Assembly: GCF_014202765.1 (NCBI RefSeq)
Contig: NZ_JACHHN010000010.1
Span: forward strand, 1-64,000
Reading direction: 5' to 3'
Length of the DNA stretch: 64,000 nucleotides
Source: Silvimonas terrae
GTDB taxonomy: Bacteria > Pseudomonadota > Gammaproteobacteria > Burkholderiales > Chitinibacteraceae
The notes beneath the pieces were generated by a model, which made no database searches, was not told the origin of the DNA, and saw nothing but the letters and a program-made list of their open reading frames with translations. A program made the position numbers and the translations under genes. Shown piece by piece: positions 50,206-59,700 of the stretch. The number at the start of each line of letters is the position of its first letter. The stretch's first letter is position 1.

Positions 50206-51540
50206 ATGAAGACGGAAAATCTGCCCCAGATTACTGGCTTTGCCGACCTGCTACTGGACGCCGTGTGTGCGGTGGACCAGTCCGGGCGCTTTGTGTATGC
50301 CAGCGCCGCCTGTGAACGGATCTTTGGCTACACGCCGGACGAAATGATCGGGCGGCTGATGATCGATATGGTGGCGCCGGAGGATCGGGCGCGCACGCTG
50401 GAAGAAGCCCGCGAAGTCATGAGCGGCAAAGAGCGTGTGGGGTTTGAGAACCGCTACGTGCGCAAAGATGGCCGGCTGGTCCATATCATGTGGTCCGCCC
50501 GCTGGTCAGATACCGATCAGTTGCGGATTGCCGTCGCGCGGGACGTCACCCGGCGCAAGCGGACTGAAGCCATACAGGCCGCGGTCTATGCCATTTCTGA
50601 AGCGGCGCAGGTGGCAGAAGACGCACAGGCGCTCTATCGCACCATCTACCACATCGTGCGACCGCTGGTGCCGGCAGACAACTTTGCCCTGGCGCTGCGG
50701 GACGAACAAACCGGCGCACTAATCTACCCTTGGTATATGGAAGGCGCGCGCCGCATCATGGCCCCACGCCCACGTTCGCTGGGGCAATTGTTCAATCAGG
50801 TTTACGATAACCGCGCTGCGCTGCGGCTGGATAATCTCTCCCCGACCGCCCCGCTGGCCGCTGACATGGCCGGCTTGCCGCTGGCGTGGCTGGGCGTGCC
50901 GCTGCTGAGTAACAAAGGGGCGCTGGGCGTGCTGGCGGTCATGCGAACAGACGGCACCGCATTTGATGATGATGAGGAAGAGGTGCTGCAGTTCATCTCT
51001 ACCCAGATCAGCATGGCCATCGAGCACAAGGAAATGCAGATGCGCCTGCAACGGCAGGCGCAGTATGACGACCTGACCGGGCTGCCCAACCGTGCCCTGC
51101 TGGGAGACCGGCTGGAAATGGCCATTGCCCGTGCCCAGCGGGATGGCCGGGTGCTGGCGCTGCTGTACCTTGATCTGGACAAGTTCAAGATGGTGAACGA
51201 TCTGTGGGGGCACGCCGCAGGCGACGGTCTATTGCAGGAAGTAGCGCGGCGACTGCAAAAATGCGTGCGCCGGGCCGACACAGTGGCGCGCTTGTCGGGC
51301 GATGAGTTTGTGGTGTTGCTGGAAAACTTTGAGCCGCGCAGCCTGGAAGAAACCGTGCAGAAAATCGCCTTTGCGGTCAGCCAGCCTGTGCTGATTGAAG
51401 GCCACGTGCACCCGCTGCGCGTGAGCATTGGCGTCGCGCTCTACCCGGAGCACGGCCTGGACGCCCGCCAGCTGCTCAAGCATGCCGATGGGGCCATGTA
51501 TCAGTGCAAGCGCGGCGGTGGTTGCGCCGTGACCCGCTAA
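50206..51540 (+). CDS. PAS-GAF-GGDEF diguanylate cyclase
   Basis: A 444-residue soluble signalling protein. A PAS domain (about 12-125: LDAVCAVDQSGRFVYASAACERIFGYT) is followed by GAF (about 130-270) and GGDEF (about 275-440). The active site reads SGDEF (about 364-368), which is common in active cyclases. An RxxD inhibitory site lies five residues before it (RRAD). It should make cyclic di-GMP, opposing the HD-GYP protein 4 kb away. No EAL domain is present. The start could be ATG 50206 or the GTG two codons earlier; the ribosome site is weak. It begins 93 bases after the response regulator gene and may be co-transcribed. Confidence 0.93.
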   Translation: MKTENLPQITGFADLLLDAVCAVDQSGRFVYASAACERIFGYTPDEMIGRLMIDMVAPEDRARTLEEAREVMSGKERVGFENRYVRKDGRLVHIMWSARWSDTDQLRIAVARDVTRRKRTEAIQAAVYAISEAAQVAEDAQALYRTIYHIVRPLVPADNFALALRDEQTGALIYPWYMEGARRIMAPRPRSLGQLFNQVYDNRAALRLDNLSPTAPLAADMAGLPLAWLGVPLLSNKGALGVLAVMRTDGTAFDDDEEEVLQFISTQISMAIEHKEMQMRLQRQAQYDDLTGLPNRALLGDRLEMAIARAQRDGRVLALLYLDLDKFKMVNDLWGHAAGDGLLQEVARRLQKCVRRADTVARLSGDEFVVLLENFEPRSLEETVQKIAFAVSQPVLIEGHVHPLRVSIGVALYPEHGLDARQLLKHADGAMYQCKRGGGCAVTR

Positions 51541-51559
51541 GCAGACCCACTCTTTTCTC

Positions 51560-52099
51560 TTACTGCTGCCAGCTACACCCTTTGCCGGTGGCGGCGTCGT
51601 GCAGCAACGCCAGTGGCGCCAATAAACCCATATCTGCATATGCGCTGCCACAGCCGCTGCGTTGCGCTTTGGACATCTCCTGACTCAAGGCACTGGGCGC
51701 GGCGGCCTGTATGGGTTGGAGATTCAGCCTGATGGCTGAATCAGCCTCATTTTTCCCCTGATCACCCACCTGCCGTGCACCGTTGCGCAGGGCTTCCATA
51801 TCCAGTTTGTGCGCCGGGGCTGATGCCACCGGCGTGGGCGTATCCGTGCGCAATGTGGGTGAATTCGCAGTGATGGCCGACGGTTGAACCTGGGGATGCG
51901 GCAAGGTGCGGATGGTGGCGGGCTGCGCCGAGGCTTCGGGGCGGTGGGCGGGTTGGGGCAGCGGGATCAACTCAACCTGCGTTTCCCGCACCGGCAAAGG
52001 CTGCCTGGCGGGCATCCGCACACCATATTGCAGCAGCCACAAACACAGAATATTGGTCAGTACCGCCGCAGAAAAAGCGGTGACACGGTTGCTGCGCAT
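51560..52099 (-). CDS. Hypothetical protein with one membrane segment and proline-rich stretch
   Basis: A 179-residue protein of unknown function. An N-terminal membrane segment (about 8-26, AFSAAVLTNILCLWLLQYGV) is followed by a Pro/Gln/Thr-rich region (about 30-110). A C-terminal part has two cysteines (GCGSAYADMG and KGCSWQQ) that could form a disulfide. The layout recalls TonB-like periplasmic spanners, but there is no TonB C-terminal domain. ATG 52099 is chosen because the membrane segment follows directly; an upstream start 47 codons earlier is possible. It is alone on this strand. Confidence 0.6.
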   Translation of the reverse strand: MRSNRVTAFSAAVLTNILCLWLLQYGVRMPARQPLPVRETQVELIPLPQPAHRPEASAQPATIRTLPHPQVQPSAITANSPTLRTDTPTPVASAPAHKLDMEALRNGARQVGDQGKNEADSAIRLNLQPIQAAAPSALSQEMSKAQRSGCGSAYADMGLLAPLALLHDAATGKGCSWQQ

Positions 52100-52443
52100 A
52101 GCGGGGAGGGCAAGAAGCGGGGTCCGTGGCAAAGTGCGCGCCTGTCTTTCGCTGAATTGACGCAGATCGTATTGATGAACCCGTTGTTTTGCAATGGGAC
52201 CGGCAAAGCCCGCAGCCTGCCGACTCATCTGTGGTGGCAAAGATCGGGAGCAGACCAGCCAGCGGCTGACAGCAACTGATTACAAGAGGTGTAGCCAGGA
52301 GGAAAGCCGTTGTCGTCTAATGACAACAGAAAAACGCCGTTACGCCAGGAAAGATGCGAGATACATTGCATATCAGCAAAATCTGATGCGAGTTGTGTCT
52401 ATGTAAGCTTTTGTCTTCCAATTCCGCCCATTTGAGAGTCCCC
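52100..52443. other. Divergent intergenic region before the lipoprotein gene
   Basis: About 340 bases with no convincing gene. GTTGTC (52309-52314) mirrors GACAAC (52322-52327) across seven bases, a possible operator or small hairpin. The region should carry promoters for both the membrane protein and the lipoprotein. Confidence 0.35.
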
Positions 52444-53385
52444 ATGCGTTACCTTGCAATGTCCACCCTTGTTGCTGCCACGCTGCTGGCCGGCTGTGCC
52501 ACCCAACCGGGTTTCAAGCCCATGCCTGCTGCTGCGGTAGAGAAAGTCAAAAACTCTGACATCAACGTGATCGTGCCGCAAAAGGAAATCAAGCTGGCGA
52601 TCAACCAGTCCAACCTGACTGCGGCGGCGGGCGGGGGCTTGCTGTTTGCGCTGATCGATACAGCCGTGAACAACAGCCGGACTGATACAGCGGAAACCAC
52701 GGTGGCTAACCTGCGTAACTCTTTGCTGGATTTCAGCTTCAACGACACCGCCATGGATGCGGTCAAGCGTGAAACCGGCAATATCTCCTGGATTGCAGAA
52801 AAGAACGTCCAGTTGATTACTACGGGCGATAACAAGCAACTGGAAAAGGTACTGGCTGATTCCAAACGGGACATCTTTACCACGATCGCGTTTTTCTATG
52901 AATTGTCGGCAGATGGTCAAACCATGGTGGTGACGGGTATTGCCAATGCTTATCCCAATAATGACCAGCTCAAGACGCTGCAACGTGATTTGTATAAAGG
53001 GACAACCAAGCTTGATGACAAAACCGCGCTGCATCTGAACCAGCTCAACTCGCTGTATCGCGACATCATCACTTACCGCGAATCCCTGCCGGACACCTAT
53101 AAGGAACCGGCCGCTGCGCTGGCCGTGTGGGGCAATGCCGATGCCAGGCTGGCCAAACAGGCGCTGACGGATGGCGCCAACGTGATTGCCGCTCAACTGG
53201 CCCAGGATTTCATTGCGGCCAACAGCAAGACCGTTGCACCAGCTGATGGTCAGTTCACCGTGGTACTGCAAGGCCACAAACTGAACGCCACCCGTGACAA
53301 GACCGGCCACGTCACCATTCTGTCCAAAACCACCGACATGGCCACCAGCACTGCCGCTGCCCCGGCGACAACGGCCGCCAACTAA
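52444..53385 (+). CDS. Hypothetical lipoprotein
   Basis: A 313-residue lipoprotein: signal MRYLAMSTLVAATLLAGC with lipobox LAGC and lipidated C18. The mature part has an acid/base-rich start (KVKNSDINVIVPQKEIKLAINQSNL) and a small hydrophobic, glycine-rich stretch (AAAGGGLLFALIDTAVNNSR). An alanine/threonine-rich tail ends the chain. I know the general pattern (exported lipoprotein with a VVANLRNSLLDFSF-type segment) but can name no function. It is followed by a terminator and then a second lipoprotein gene, which may act with it. Confidence 0.8.
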   Translation: MRYLAMSTLVAATLLAGCATQPGFKPMPAAAVEKVKNSDINVIVPQKEIKLAINQSNLTAAAGGGLLFALIDTAVNNSRTDTAETTVANLRNSLLDFSFNDTAMDAVKRETGNISWIAEKNVQLITTGDNKQLEKVLADSKRDIFTTIAFFYELSADGQTMVVTGIANAYPNNDQLKTLQRDLYKGTTKLDDKTALHLNQLNSLYRDIITYRESLPDTYKEPAAALAVWGNADARLAKQALTDGANVIAAQLAQDFIAANSKTVAPADGQFTVVLQGHKLNATRDKTGHVTILSKTTDMATSTAAAPATTAAN

Positions 53386-53403
53386 GACGGGCCTGGTAAA
53401 CAC

Positions 53404-53431
53404 GCCCCGGTTTTGCGCCGGGGCTTTTTTT
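53404..53431 (+). terminator. Terminator between the two lipoprotein genes
   Basis: GCCCCGG and CCGGGGC close a seven-base loop TTTTGCG, with seven T following. It ends just before the ribosome site CGGAG of the next gene, so it probably lets only part of the transcripts through. Confidence 0.88.
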
Positions 53432-53443
53432 CGGAGTTTGATC

Positions 53444-54028
53444 GTGAAAAAGCTGTGTGCAGTGCTGGCCCTGGGGCTGGCCGGCTGTGTTTCTACTGAA
53501 CCTGTGACCTTGCATGCCAAATATCAGCCCGCGCCGGTCTCGCACGATAGCCGTGACGCTGCCGATACAGCGCGCGCAACGGTGGTGGCGCGGCATTGCC
53601 CCATGATTCTGACCCCCGTTCAGGACACGCGTCCGGCGGGGGAAAACCTGGGCGGTTTTTTACGCTCGGACAATATCCATGCGGAAGACCTGAGTGGCTG
53701 GGTGCAGTCCGGATTTATGAGTTTGCCGCAAACCCGCTATCAGCTTTCCACTACCGAGACCGCAGGCACAAGCCGCTTGCAGGTGCAGTTACGCAAGGCC
53801 TATTTCGACACGGTGACCACTTCGCGCGTGGCCAATATTGTGCTCAAGCTGCAAGTGCAAGACCCCGATGGCAAAGTGCGCGCGCAAACCACCTTGCGCG
53901 GTACGGATGTCAGCGTGAACTGGGCCAACTCAGAGTCTGATGCCAATTCCGGCTTCAACGTGGCGTTGAAGAATCTGCTGGATCAGGCGGACGGCTTTCT
54001 GGATCACAACTGTCAGGCGGGTGCCTGA
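53444..54028 (+). CDS. Hypothetical lipoprotein, second of the pair
   Basis: A 194-residue lipoprotein starting at GTG 53444 (MKKLCAVLALGLAGC, lipidated C15) with CGGAG seven bases upstream. The mature protein contains DAADTARATVVARHCPMILTPVQDTRP and RLQVQLRKAYFDTVTTSRVANIVLKLQV, a layout resembling YajG-type lipoproteins with the DxR(P) and beta-strand pattern; I hold this as tentative. It overlaps the 3' end of the convergent citrate-synthase-like gene by 16 bases. The pairing with the preceding lipoprotein suggests a shared outer-membrane role. Confidence 0.75.
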   Translation: MKKLCAVLALGLAGCVSTEPVTLHAKYQPAPVSHDSRDAADTARATVVARHCPMILTPVQDTRPAGENLGGFLRSDNIHAEDLSGWVQSGFMSLPQTRYQLSTTETAGTSRLQVQLRKAYFDTVTTSRVANIVLKLQVQDPDGKVRAQTTLRGTDVSVNWANSESDANSGFNVALKNLLDQADGFLDHNCQAGA

Positions 54029-55188
54029 GCCCCGGTTGATCCGATCGCAGACGTAAACTCGGCGCGCGGCCGGATCAACTGGCCGGTGGCGCGTTGCTCC
54101 AGCGCGTGGGCAATCCAGCCGGCGGCGCGGCCCATGGCAAACAGCCGCAAGGCATGATCCAGTGGCAAGCGCAGACTGCGTACCAGGGCGACCAGTGCCA
54201 AGTCTAGCGAGGGATGTTCACCGCAGTGCGCCTGGGTTTGCGCGATCACCTGCCTGAACGCAGCATCACTGTTGATCTGCGCCAGCAAATGCTGGGCCCG
54301 CGGATCGCCATCCGGGTAGAGCGGATGTCCAAACAAACCCGGCGGCAAGGCATGGCCACGGGCAAGCCAGGTGGCGACCGGATCGGCATCCGGCATCTTG
54401 AGCAAGGCCGCCAGAATCTGCCCGACCAGTTGCGTTAACCCGCCGTGGCGTGGCCCGCTCAACGTGGCCAGACCCGCTTGCAGGCAAGCCGCCAGACTGG
54501 CACCCGTAGAGGCGGCTACCCGCACGGCAAAGGTGGAGGCATTGAGTTCATGATCTGCGCAAAGGACCAGCGCGCGCCGCAGCAGATCGGCCGCCTCTTC
54601 CCGACGCCAGCCCTGCGCCAGCGCCCGATGAAACGGCAGACCCGGCTTGCCGCCCAAAGCGGCGCACAGCGTATGCATCAGCGCGATACCCTCGGCCTGT
54701 TGCTGCGCCACCGGCGCGTCATGGGGGACGCCAACCGGGCTGAGTGCCAATGCCACGGTGGCCCGTTGCAGCGGAGGCAGCCCGGTTGGCAGCCGGGGAT
54801 GGGGGAGGGAGAGCTCCCAATCCAGGCCAGCGCCATCCCAAAGTAACGCCGCGACATCTTCCAGCGTGGCATACCCGGCCAGGGTGATCGCATTCTGGTT
54901 GCGATACTGCAGCACCTGCTGGTCAATGCGCGTGATGGCGGTTTGCAGCACCGGCAAGCCCCAATCGAGCACATGCCGTGCGGCCTCGCGCGGGCGGCGC
55001 TGGCGTTGTTTGCGGGCCAGATACGCGTTGACATCACTCTCGACATACCAGCGCGCACGGGGATCGTCCGCTGGCCCGGCATGCCGGATCAGGCCCCGGC
55101 TGACATAGGCGTAGAGCGTAGGCAGGCTGACGCCCAGACGTTGGGCAGCGCTGGTGGCATCAAGATGACCTGCGGGTGGCGCGGACAT
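54013..55188 (-). CDS. Citrate synthase family protein with N-terminal HTH
   Basis: A 391-residue fusion. Residues about 8-65 form a MerR/excisionase-like HTH (DATSAAQRLGVSLPTLYAYVSRGLIRH, then ARWYVESDVNAYLARK). The rest is a citrate-synthase-like domain with HELNASTF, GPRHGG, GHPLYPDGDPRA and the final D-containing SLDLAL stretch. The catalytic His and Asp positions are kept, so activity is possible, but it might also be a metabolite-sensing regulator of the divergent gene. The divergent pairing with a second citrate synthase 90 bases away is known from other Proteobacteria. Its biochemical role is not established. Confidence 0.85.
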   Translation of the reverse strand: MSAPPAGHLDATSAAQRLGVSLPTLYAYVSRGLIRHAGPADDPRARWYVESDVNAYLARKQRQRRPREAARHVLDWGLPVLQTAITRIDQQVLQYRNQNAITLAGYATLEDVAALLWDGAGLDWELSLPHPRLPTGLPPLQRATVALALSPVGVPHDAPVAQQQAEGIALMHTLCAALGGKPGLPFHRALAQGWRREEAADLLRRALVLCADHELNASTFAVRVAASTGASLAACLQAGLATLSGPRHGGLTQLVGQILAALLKMPDADPVATWLARGHALPPGLFGHPLYPDGDPRAQHLLAQINSDAAFRQVIAQTQAHCGEHPSLDLALVALVRSLRLPLDHALRLFAMGRAAGWIAHALEQRATGQLIRPRAEFTSAIGSTGAQAPA

Positions 55189-55197
55189 GAATATAGG

Positions 55198-55241
55198 TTG
55201 ATTTAGTGTTTCAATATTTTTATTAAATCAATGTATTGATA
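55198..55241. promoter_or_regulatory. Operator-like dyads between the divergent citrate synthase genes
   Basis: TTGATTTA (55198-55205) mirrors TAAATCAA (55224-55231). The near-palindrome TCAATGTATTGA (55228-55239) overlaps the right arm. The whole A+T-rich segment lies between the two start codons. The HTH of the minus-strand protein is the natural candidate to bind here; this is inferred. Confidence 0.5.
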
Positions 55242-55278
55242 CGCTGTCCATGTCTGTACTGACCCCTGGAGAAACCAC

Positions 55279-56352
55279 ATGACGACCGGACTGGATGGCG
55301 TGATCGCGGCCCAAACGCGGTTAAGCCACGTTGATGGCGAAAGAGGCCGTTTGATCCTGCGCGGGTACGAGCTGGAACAACTGGCGAGAAGCTGGTCATT
55401 TGAAGAGGTCGTGGCACTGCTCTGGCAAGGGCTTGTGAGCTACCCGCACGACCTGCCTGCGGCATTGGCCCAGGCCCGTATTGCGGCATGGGCCCGTTTT
55501 GCCCCGCTGTTACCGTATCTGGAGGGCATGAGCGCCATCGAAGGCATGCGCTTTTTGCTGGCTACAGTGCCGGATCAACCGGCAGAGGCCACCGCATTGC
55601 TGGGATCGGCCGGGGTGGCGATGGCGGCGGCTATCCGCCAGGCGCAAGGGCAAGCTGCGCTGGCGCCGGAGCCGGGCCTGGGGCATGCCGCAGACCTGCT
55701 CCGCATGCTGCGTGGCCGCCCTGGCAATACGGCCGAAGTGCGGGCGTTTGAAATCTATCTGGTCGCGGCGGTGGACCACGGCCTGAATGCATCCACCTTT
55801 ACTGCCCGCGTGGTGGCGTCTACCGGGGCAGGGCTGGCTTCTGCCGTGGTGGCGGCGCTGGGTGCGCTCAAAGGGCCGTTGCATGGTGGCGCACCGGGCC
55901 CGGTGCTGGACATGCTCGACGCCATTGGTACTGCGCCCGCCGCAGAGGCGTGGGTCGATGCGGCCATTGCCCGTGGCGAGCGCCTGATGGGTTTTGGCCA
56001 CCGGATTTATCGGGTCCGTGATCCGCGCGCTGACGTCCTCAAGGCGGCCGTGGGCACCTTGCATGGCGGGCGCATTGCGCTGGCTGAAGCGGTGGAACAA
56101 GCCGGGCTCAAGGCACTGGCTCGCCACAAGCCTGGTCGCCGGCTGGATATCAACACGGAGTTCTATACCGCACTGTTGCTGGAGGCGCTGGACATCCCCC
56201 GCGCCGGGTTCACGCCGGTCTTTGCCGCTGCGCGCACGGCAGGGTGGATTGCCCATGCGTGCGAGCAACAGCAAACCGGGCGCCTGCTACGACCAGCGTC
56301 TGAGTACATCGGGCCCTGGCCGCAGGCTTACCAACCCGATAAAGTGCTGTAG
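55279..56352 (+). CDS. Short citrate synthase homologue
   Basis: A 357-residue citrate/methylcitrate synthase homologue, short by about 70 residues compared with E. coli GltA. It starts GLDGVIAAQTRLSHVDGERGRLILRGYELEQL. Catalytic-site pieces are DHGLNASTF (H167), GPLHGGAP (H202) and GFGHRIYRVRDPRADVL (H241). At the place of the catalytic aspartate it reads INTEFYTALLLEAL, with E294 instead of D. ATG 55279 has GGAGAA upstream. The stop TAG lies inside an intergenic repeat. It may add acetyl- or propionyl-CoA to a keto acid, but activity with glutamate is uncertain. Confidence 0.88.
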   Translation: MTTGLDGVIAAQTRLSHVDGERGRLILRGYELEQLARSWSFEEVVALLWQGLVSYPHDLPAALAQARIAAWARFAPLLPYLEGMSAIEGMRFLLATVPDQPAEATALLGSAGVAMAAAIRQAQGQAALAPEPGLGHAADLLRMLRGRPGNTAEVRAFEIYLVAAVDHGLNASTFTARVVASTGAGLASAVVAALGALKGPLHGGAPGPVLDMLDAIGTAPAAEAWVDAAIARGERLMGFGHRIYRVRDPRADVLKAAVGTLHGGRIALAEAVEQAGLKALARHKPGRRLDINTEFYTALLLEALDIPRAGFTPVFAAARTAGWIAHACEQQQTGRLLRPASEYIGPWPQAYQPDKVL

Positions 56353-56424
56353 GGTGGATTCGGAACGCAGTGACAATCCGCCCCGGCACCGGTGGATTGT
56401 CGCGTTGCTCCGAATCCACCCTAC
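56349..56424. repeat. Hairpin-type intergenic repeat (GTAGGGTGGATTCGG family)
   Basis: The 76-base element starts GTAGGGTGGATTCGGAACGC and ends with the near reverse complement GCGTTGCTCCGAATCCACCCTAC, with GACAATCC and GGATTGTC inside; the whole can fold on itself. It belongs to the same family as the copies at 13971-14164. Its first bases supply the stop codon of the citrate synthase gene. Confidence 0.85.
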
Positions 56425-56563
56425 TGTGTTAAGTACATTGGCATGTGGCCGGCGCCGGTTGCAGCCTGATTCTTGCCGCCAGTCCGTCATGTTTGCCGTC
56501 TTGTTTCAGGCCAACCAGGCTGACGGCAGGGCATCAGCCCGTAACGACCTGGAGATAATCATA

Positions 56564-56743
56564 ATGAGGATGAGGCGATATATGGGCGCCGGTTTACTGG
56601 CGATGGTGCTGACGGCGGCGGCATGGCAGGCGCTGATGCCACCACCGCTGCACACGCTGCAACTGGCCCGGCATCGGGATGATCCACAATGGCCCGGCCC
56701 CCAGCCAGCCCCTGCGCCAGCGCCCCAGGGCAAAGTGGGCTGA
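56564..56743 (+). CDS. Small membrane protein, 59 residues
   Basis: A short frame starting at ATG 56564 with GGAG nine bases upstream. MRMRRYMGAGLLAMVLTAAA is a basic start and hydrophobic segment (about 7-25) of signal or membrane type; the tail is rich in Pro/Ala/Gln (PGPQPAPAPAP). It is followed seven bases later by a strong terminator. The ribosome site, basic-hydrophobic start and terminator support a real gene. No family is recognised. Confidence 0.5.
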   Translation: MRMRRYMGAGLLAMVLTAAAWQALMPPPLHTLQLARHRDDPQWPGPQPAPAPAPQGKVG

Positions 56744-56750
56744 GGGTCCA

Positions 56751-56784
56751 AAAACAAAACCCCGCCGAAGCGGGGTTTTGTTTT
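56751..56784. terminator. Bidirectional terminator after the small gene and chpA
   Basis: AAAACAAAACCCCGC and GCGGGGTTTTGTTTT form a perfect 15-bp stem around CGAA. A and T tracts on both sides allow use from the plus strand (small gene) and the minus strand (chpA, which ends 15 bases away). Confidence 0.93.
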
Positions 56785-56799
56785 GAGCACACGAAGCGC

Positions 56800-59700
56800 T
56801 TACTGCGTGATGAAGCTGCGGATATGACCCATCAATTCGTCTTCCTGGAACGGTTTGCCCAGGAAAACATTCACGCCCAGCTCAAACGCGTAGTTGCGGT
56901 GCTTTTCTGCCGTGCGTGAGGTGATCATGATGATCGGGATGTGGCGCGTGTCATCGTTGGCGCGCACGTTACGGGTGAATTCAAACCCGTCCATCCGCGG
57001 CATTTCGATGTCGACCAGCATCACCGCCGGCTTGAGCTCCTGCAACTGCTGCAGGGCATCCACGCCGTCCTTGGCGGTTTGCACCTGGAAGCCTTCACGG
57101 GCCAGCAAGCGGCTGGTGATCTTGCGCACGGTCAGCGAATCATCCACCACCATCACCACCGGCGTGGTTTGCAACTGGGCCGGAGCGCGGGTTTCTTCCG
57201 AAACATCCTTCTGCACCGTAGCCACTTCACCATGCGCCAGCAGGGCCAGCGGATTCATGATCAGCACGATTTCGCCGTTACCCAGCACGGTAGAACCGGC
57301 AACACCCGGAATCCGCGCCAGTTGCGGGCCAATGGCCTTCACCACCACTTCCTGGTTCTTCACCAGTTCATCGATGTGCAGCGCCATGCGGTTGGCGCCA
57401 GAGCGCAGCAACAGCACAGTAGAGAAGCGCTTGGTTTCCGGCATGACTTCGGCGTCGCCCAACAGGCGCGGGAAGTAAGAGAACGGATACCGGCCACCCA
57501 GCCATTCTTGCGCCTGGTTCTTGTACAGCAGCGCCAGGGCATCCTGTTTGAGTTCCTGCACCTGTTCGATCATCACCGACGGAATGGCGTACAGCCGCTC
57601 GCTGGATTTCACCAGCAGCACCTGTGTCACCGCCAGCGTCAGCGGCAGGTGGATGGTGAAACTGGTGCCCTGACCCAGCACGCTATCAACGTCGATGCGG
57701 CCGCCCAGGTTACCGATTTCGTTCTTCACCACGTCCATGCCGATACCACGGCCGGAAATCTGCGTCACCGCCGAGGCGGTCGAGAAGCCCGGCTCAAAGA
57801 TCACCTGCATCAGGTCACGGTCAGCGATGTCCTGGCCGGCCTCAATCAGACCGCGTTCCAGCGCCTTGGCACGGATGCGATCCATGTTCAGGCCCTTGCC
57901 GTCATCCTTGAGCATTACCACCAGTTCGTTGCCTTCCTGGCGCACTTCCACCTGGACTTCACCAAACTCGCTCTTGCCGCTGGTTTCACGCTCGGCCGGG
58001 GTTTCCAGGCCATGGTCGATCGCGTTACGCAGCATATGCTCGAACGGCGAGATCATTTTTTCCAGCACGCCGCGGTCAATTTCCACGCGGCCGCCACGCA
58101 ATTCCAGGTTGACCTTCTTGCCCACTTCCTTACCCGTTTGCCGGGTCAGGCGGTACAAGCGGTCAGAGATACTGGCAAACGGCACCATGCGCACGCGCAT
58201 CAGGTTCTGTTGCAGTTCCTTGGTCATGCGGGCCTGCGCGGTCAGCGCGGCGGCGGATTCATCCACGTTTTTCAGCAAGTTGTGCTGAATGGTCGCCACG
58301 TCGTTCACGCTTTCGGCAATGAAGCGGGTGACTTCCTGCAGACGGGTAAAGCGGTCGAACTCCAGCGGATCAAACGTCTGCGCCGCTTCCTGGAATTCAC
58401 GCGTGCGCGCCTGCATTTGCGATTCGGCCTGGATTTCCAGTTCACGCATTTGCGTGCGCAGACGCGTCACGTTTTCAGTCAGATCCAGCAAGGAGCTCTT
58501 GAGCGCCAGCATTTCAGATTCAATGCGGGAACGCGCAATCGACACTTCACCGGCCTGGTTGACCAGATCATCCACCAGCTCGGAACGCACGCGGATGGTG
58601 GTCTTGCCTTCCGCGTCCGGCGCGGCGGCCAGCAGCGGCTGGGCCGGGCCACGGGCCTGGGTGGCGGCGACGGCTTGCGCAGTCTGACCCACCACATCGG
58701 CGGCGTTCGGGGTACGGCCAGCCAGTTCATCAAACAACAGGTTGATCAGGTCGTAGTCGGATTCCAGCTCGTCAATCAGCGGGCCCGAGACCAGGCTGCC
58801 TGCGGCCAGCAGACGCGATTCCATGCGGTGAGTCGCCTCACCCATACGCATGGCACCGGACATCCGCGCGCTACCCTTGAGGGTGTGCAGAATGCGCTTG
58901 AGGCGGTCGGCCTCGGCGGCATCGCCGTCACGCAGGGCACGCAATGCGCCCCCTACTTGCGGCAGCAATTCGTCGCCTTCTTCCACGAACACCGGCAGCA
59001 ACTGATCGTCAATTTCGTCGTTCAGCGTCTGGTCGAGTTCGGCTTTGCGCTCGGTCAGGCTGGAGCCAGCGGCCAGCGCAGCAGGCAACGACTCGGCGGC
59101 AGCCATGGCCAGCGGTTGCACCACGTGACCCAGTTCCGGCGACAAGGCGACCTCAGGGATCGCTTCATCGGCCTCGATGAACGCTGCCGGCTCAATCAGT
59201 TCTGCTTCTGCCGGCAGTTCTTCCTCAACCAGCGTGGCATCGAGGCTCGGTGCTGCGTCAATAACCGATTCGGACTCGGACTCAGACTCAGTCCGGGCAG
59301 CAATCAGGGACTCATGTGCGCTGACCAGCGCTTCATGCGCGGCGACCAAAGCTTCATGCACGGTATCCGGCGCAGTTTCTGCCTGAACCGGTTCTGTTGC
59401 CGTGACCAGTTCCGTCACGATGGTATGCGGCTCAACGGCCTCTGCGGCGTGGGCAGATTCGGTCGGCAGCGGGTCGAGGACGTGCTCTTCGGCCACGACT
59501 TCTTCGGCCGGGGTTTCAAGCAACTCATCAAGCGTGAGGTCAAAGCCTTGCTCATCCGGCAGTTCGGCGGTCCCGGCATCATGGGCCGGGTCCAGCGCAA
59601 GGTCGGTGGCCAGCAAGGGCTCTTCTTCTACCGCAATGGTCAGTGCATCTGCCGGGATTTCATCCAGGTCGAACGACAGATCATCCAACCCATCCAGCGC

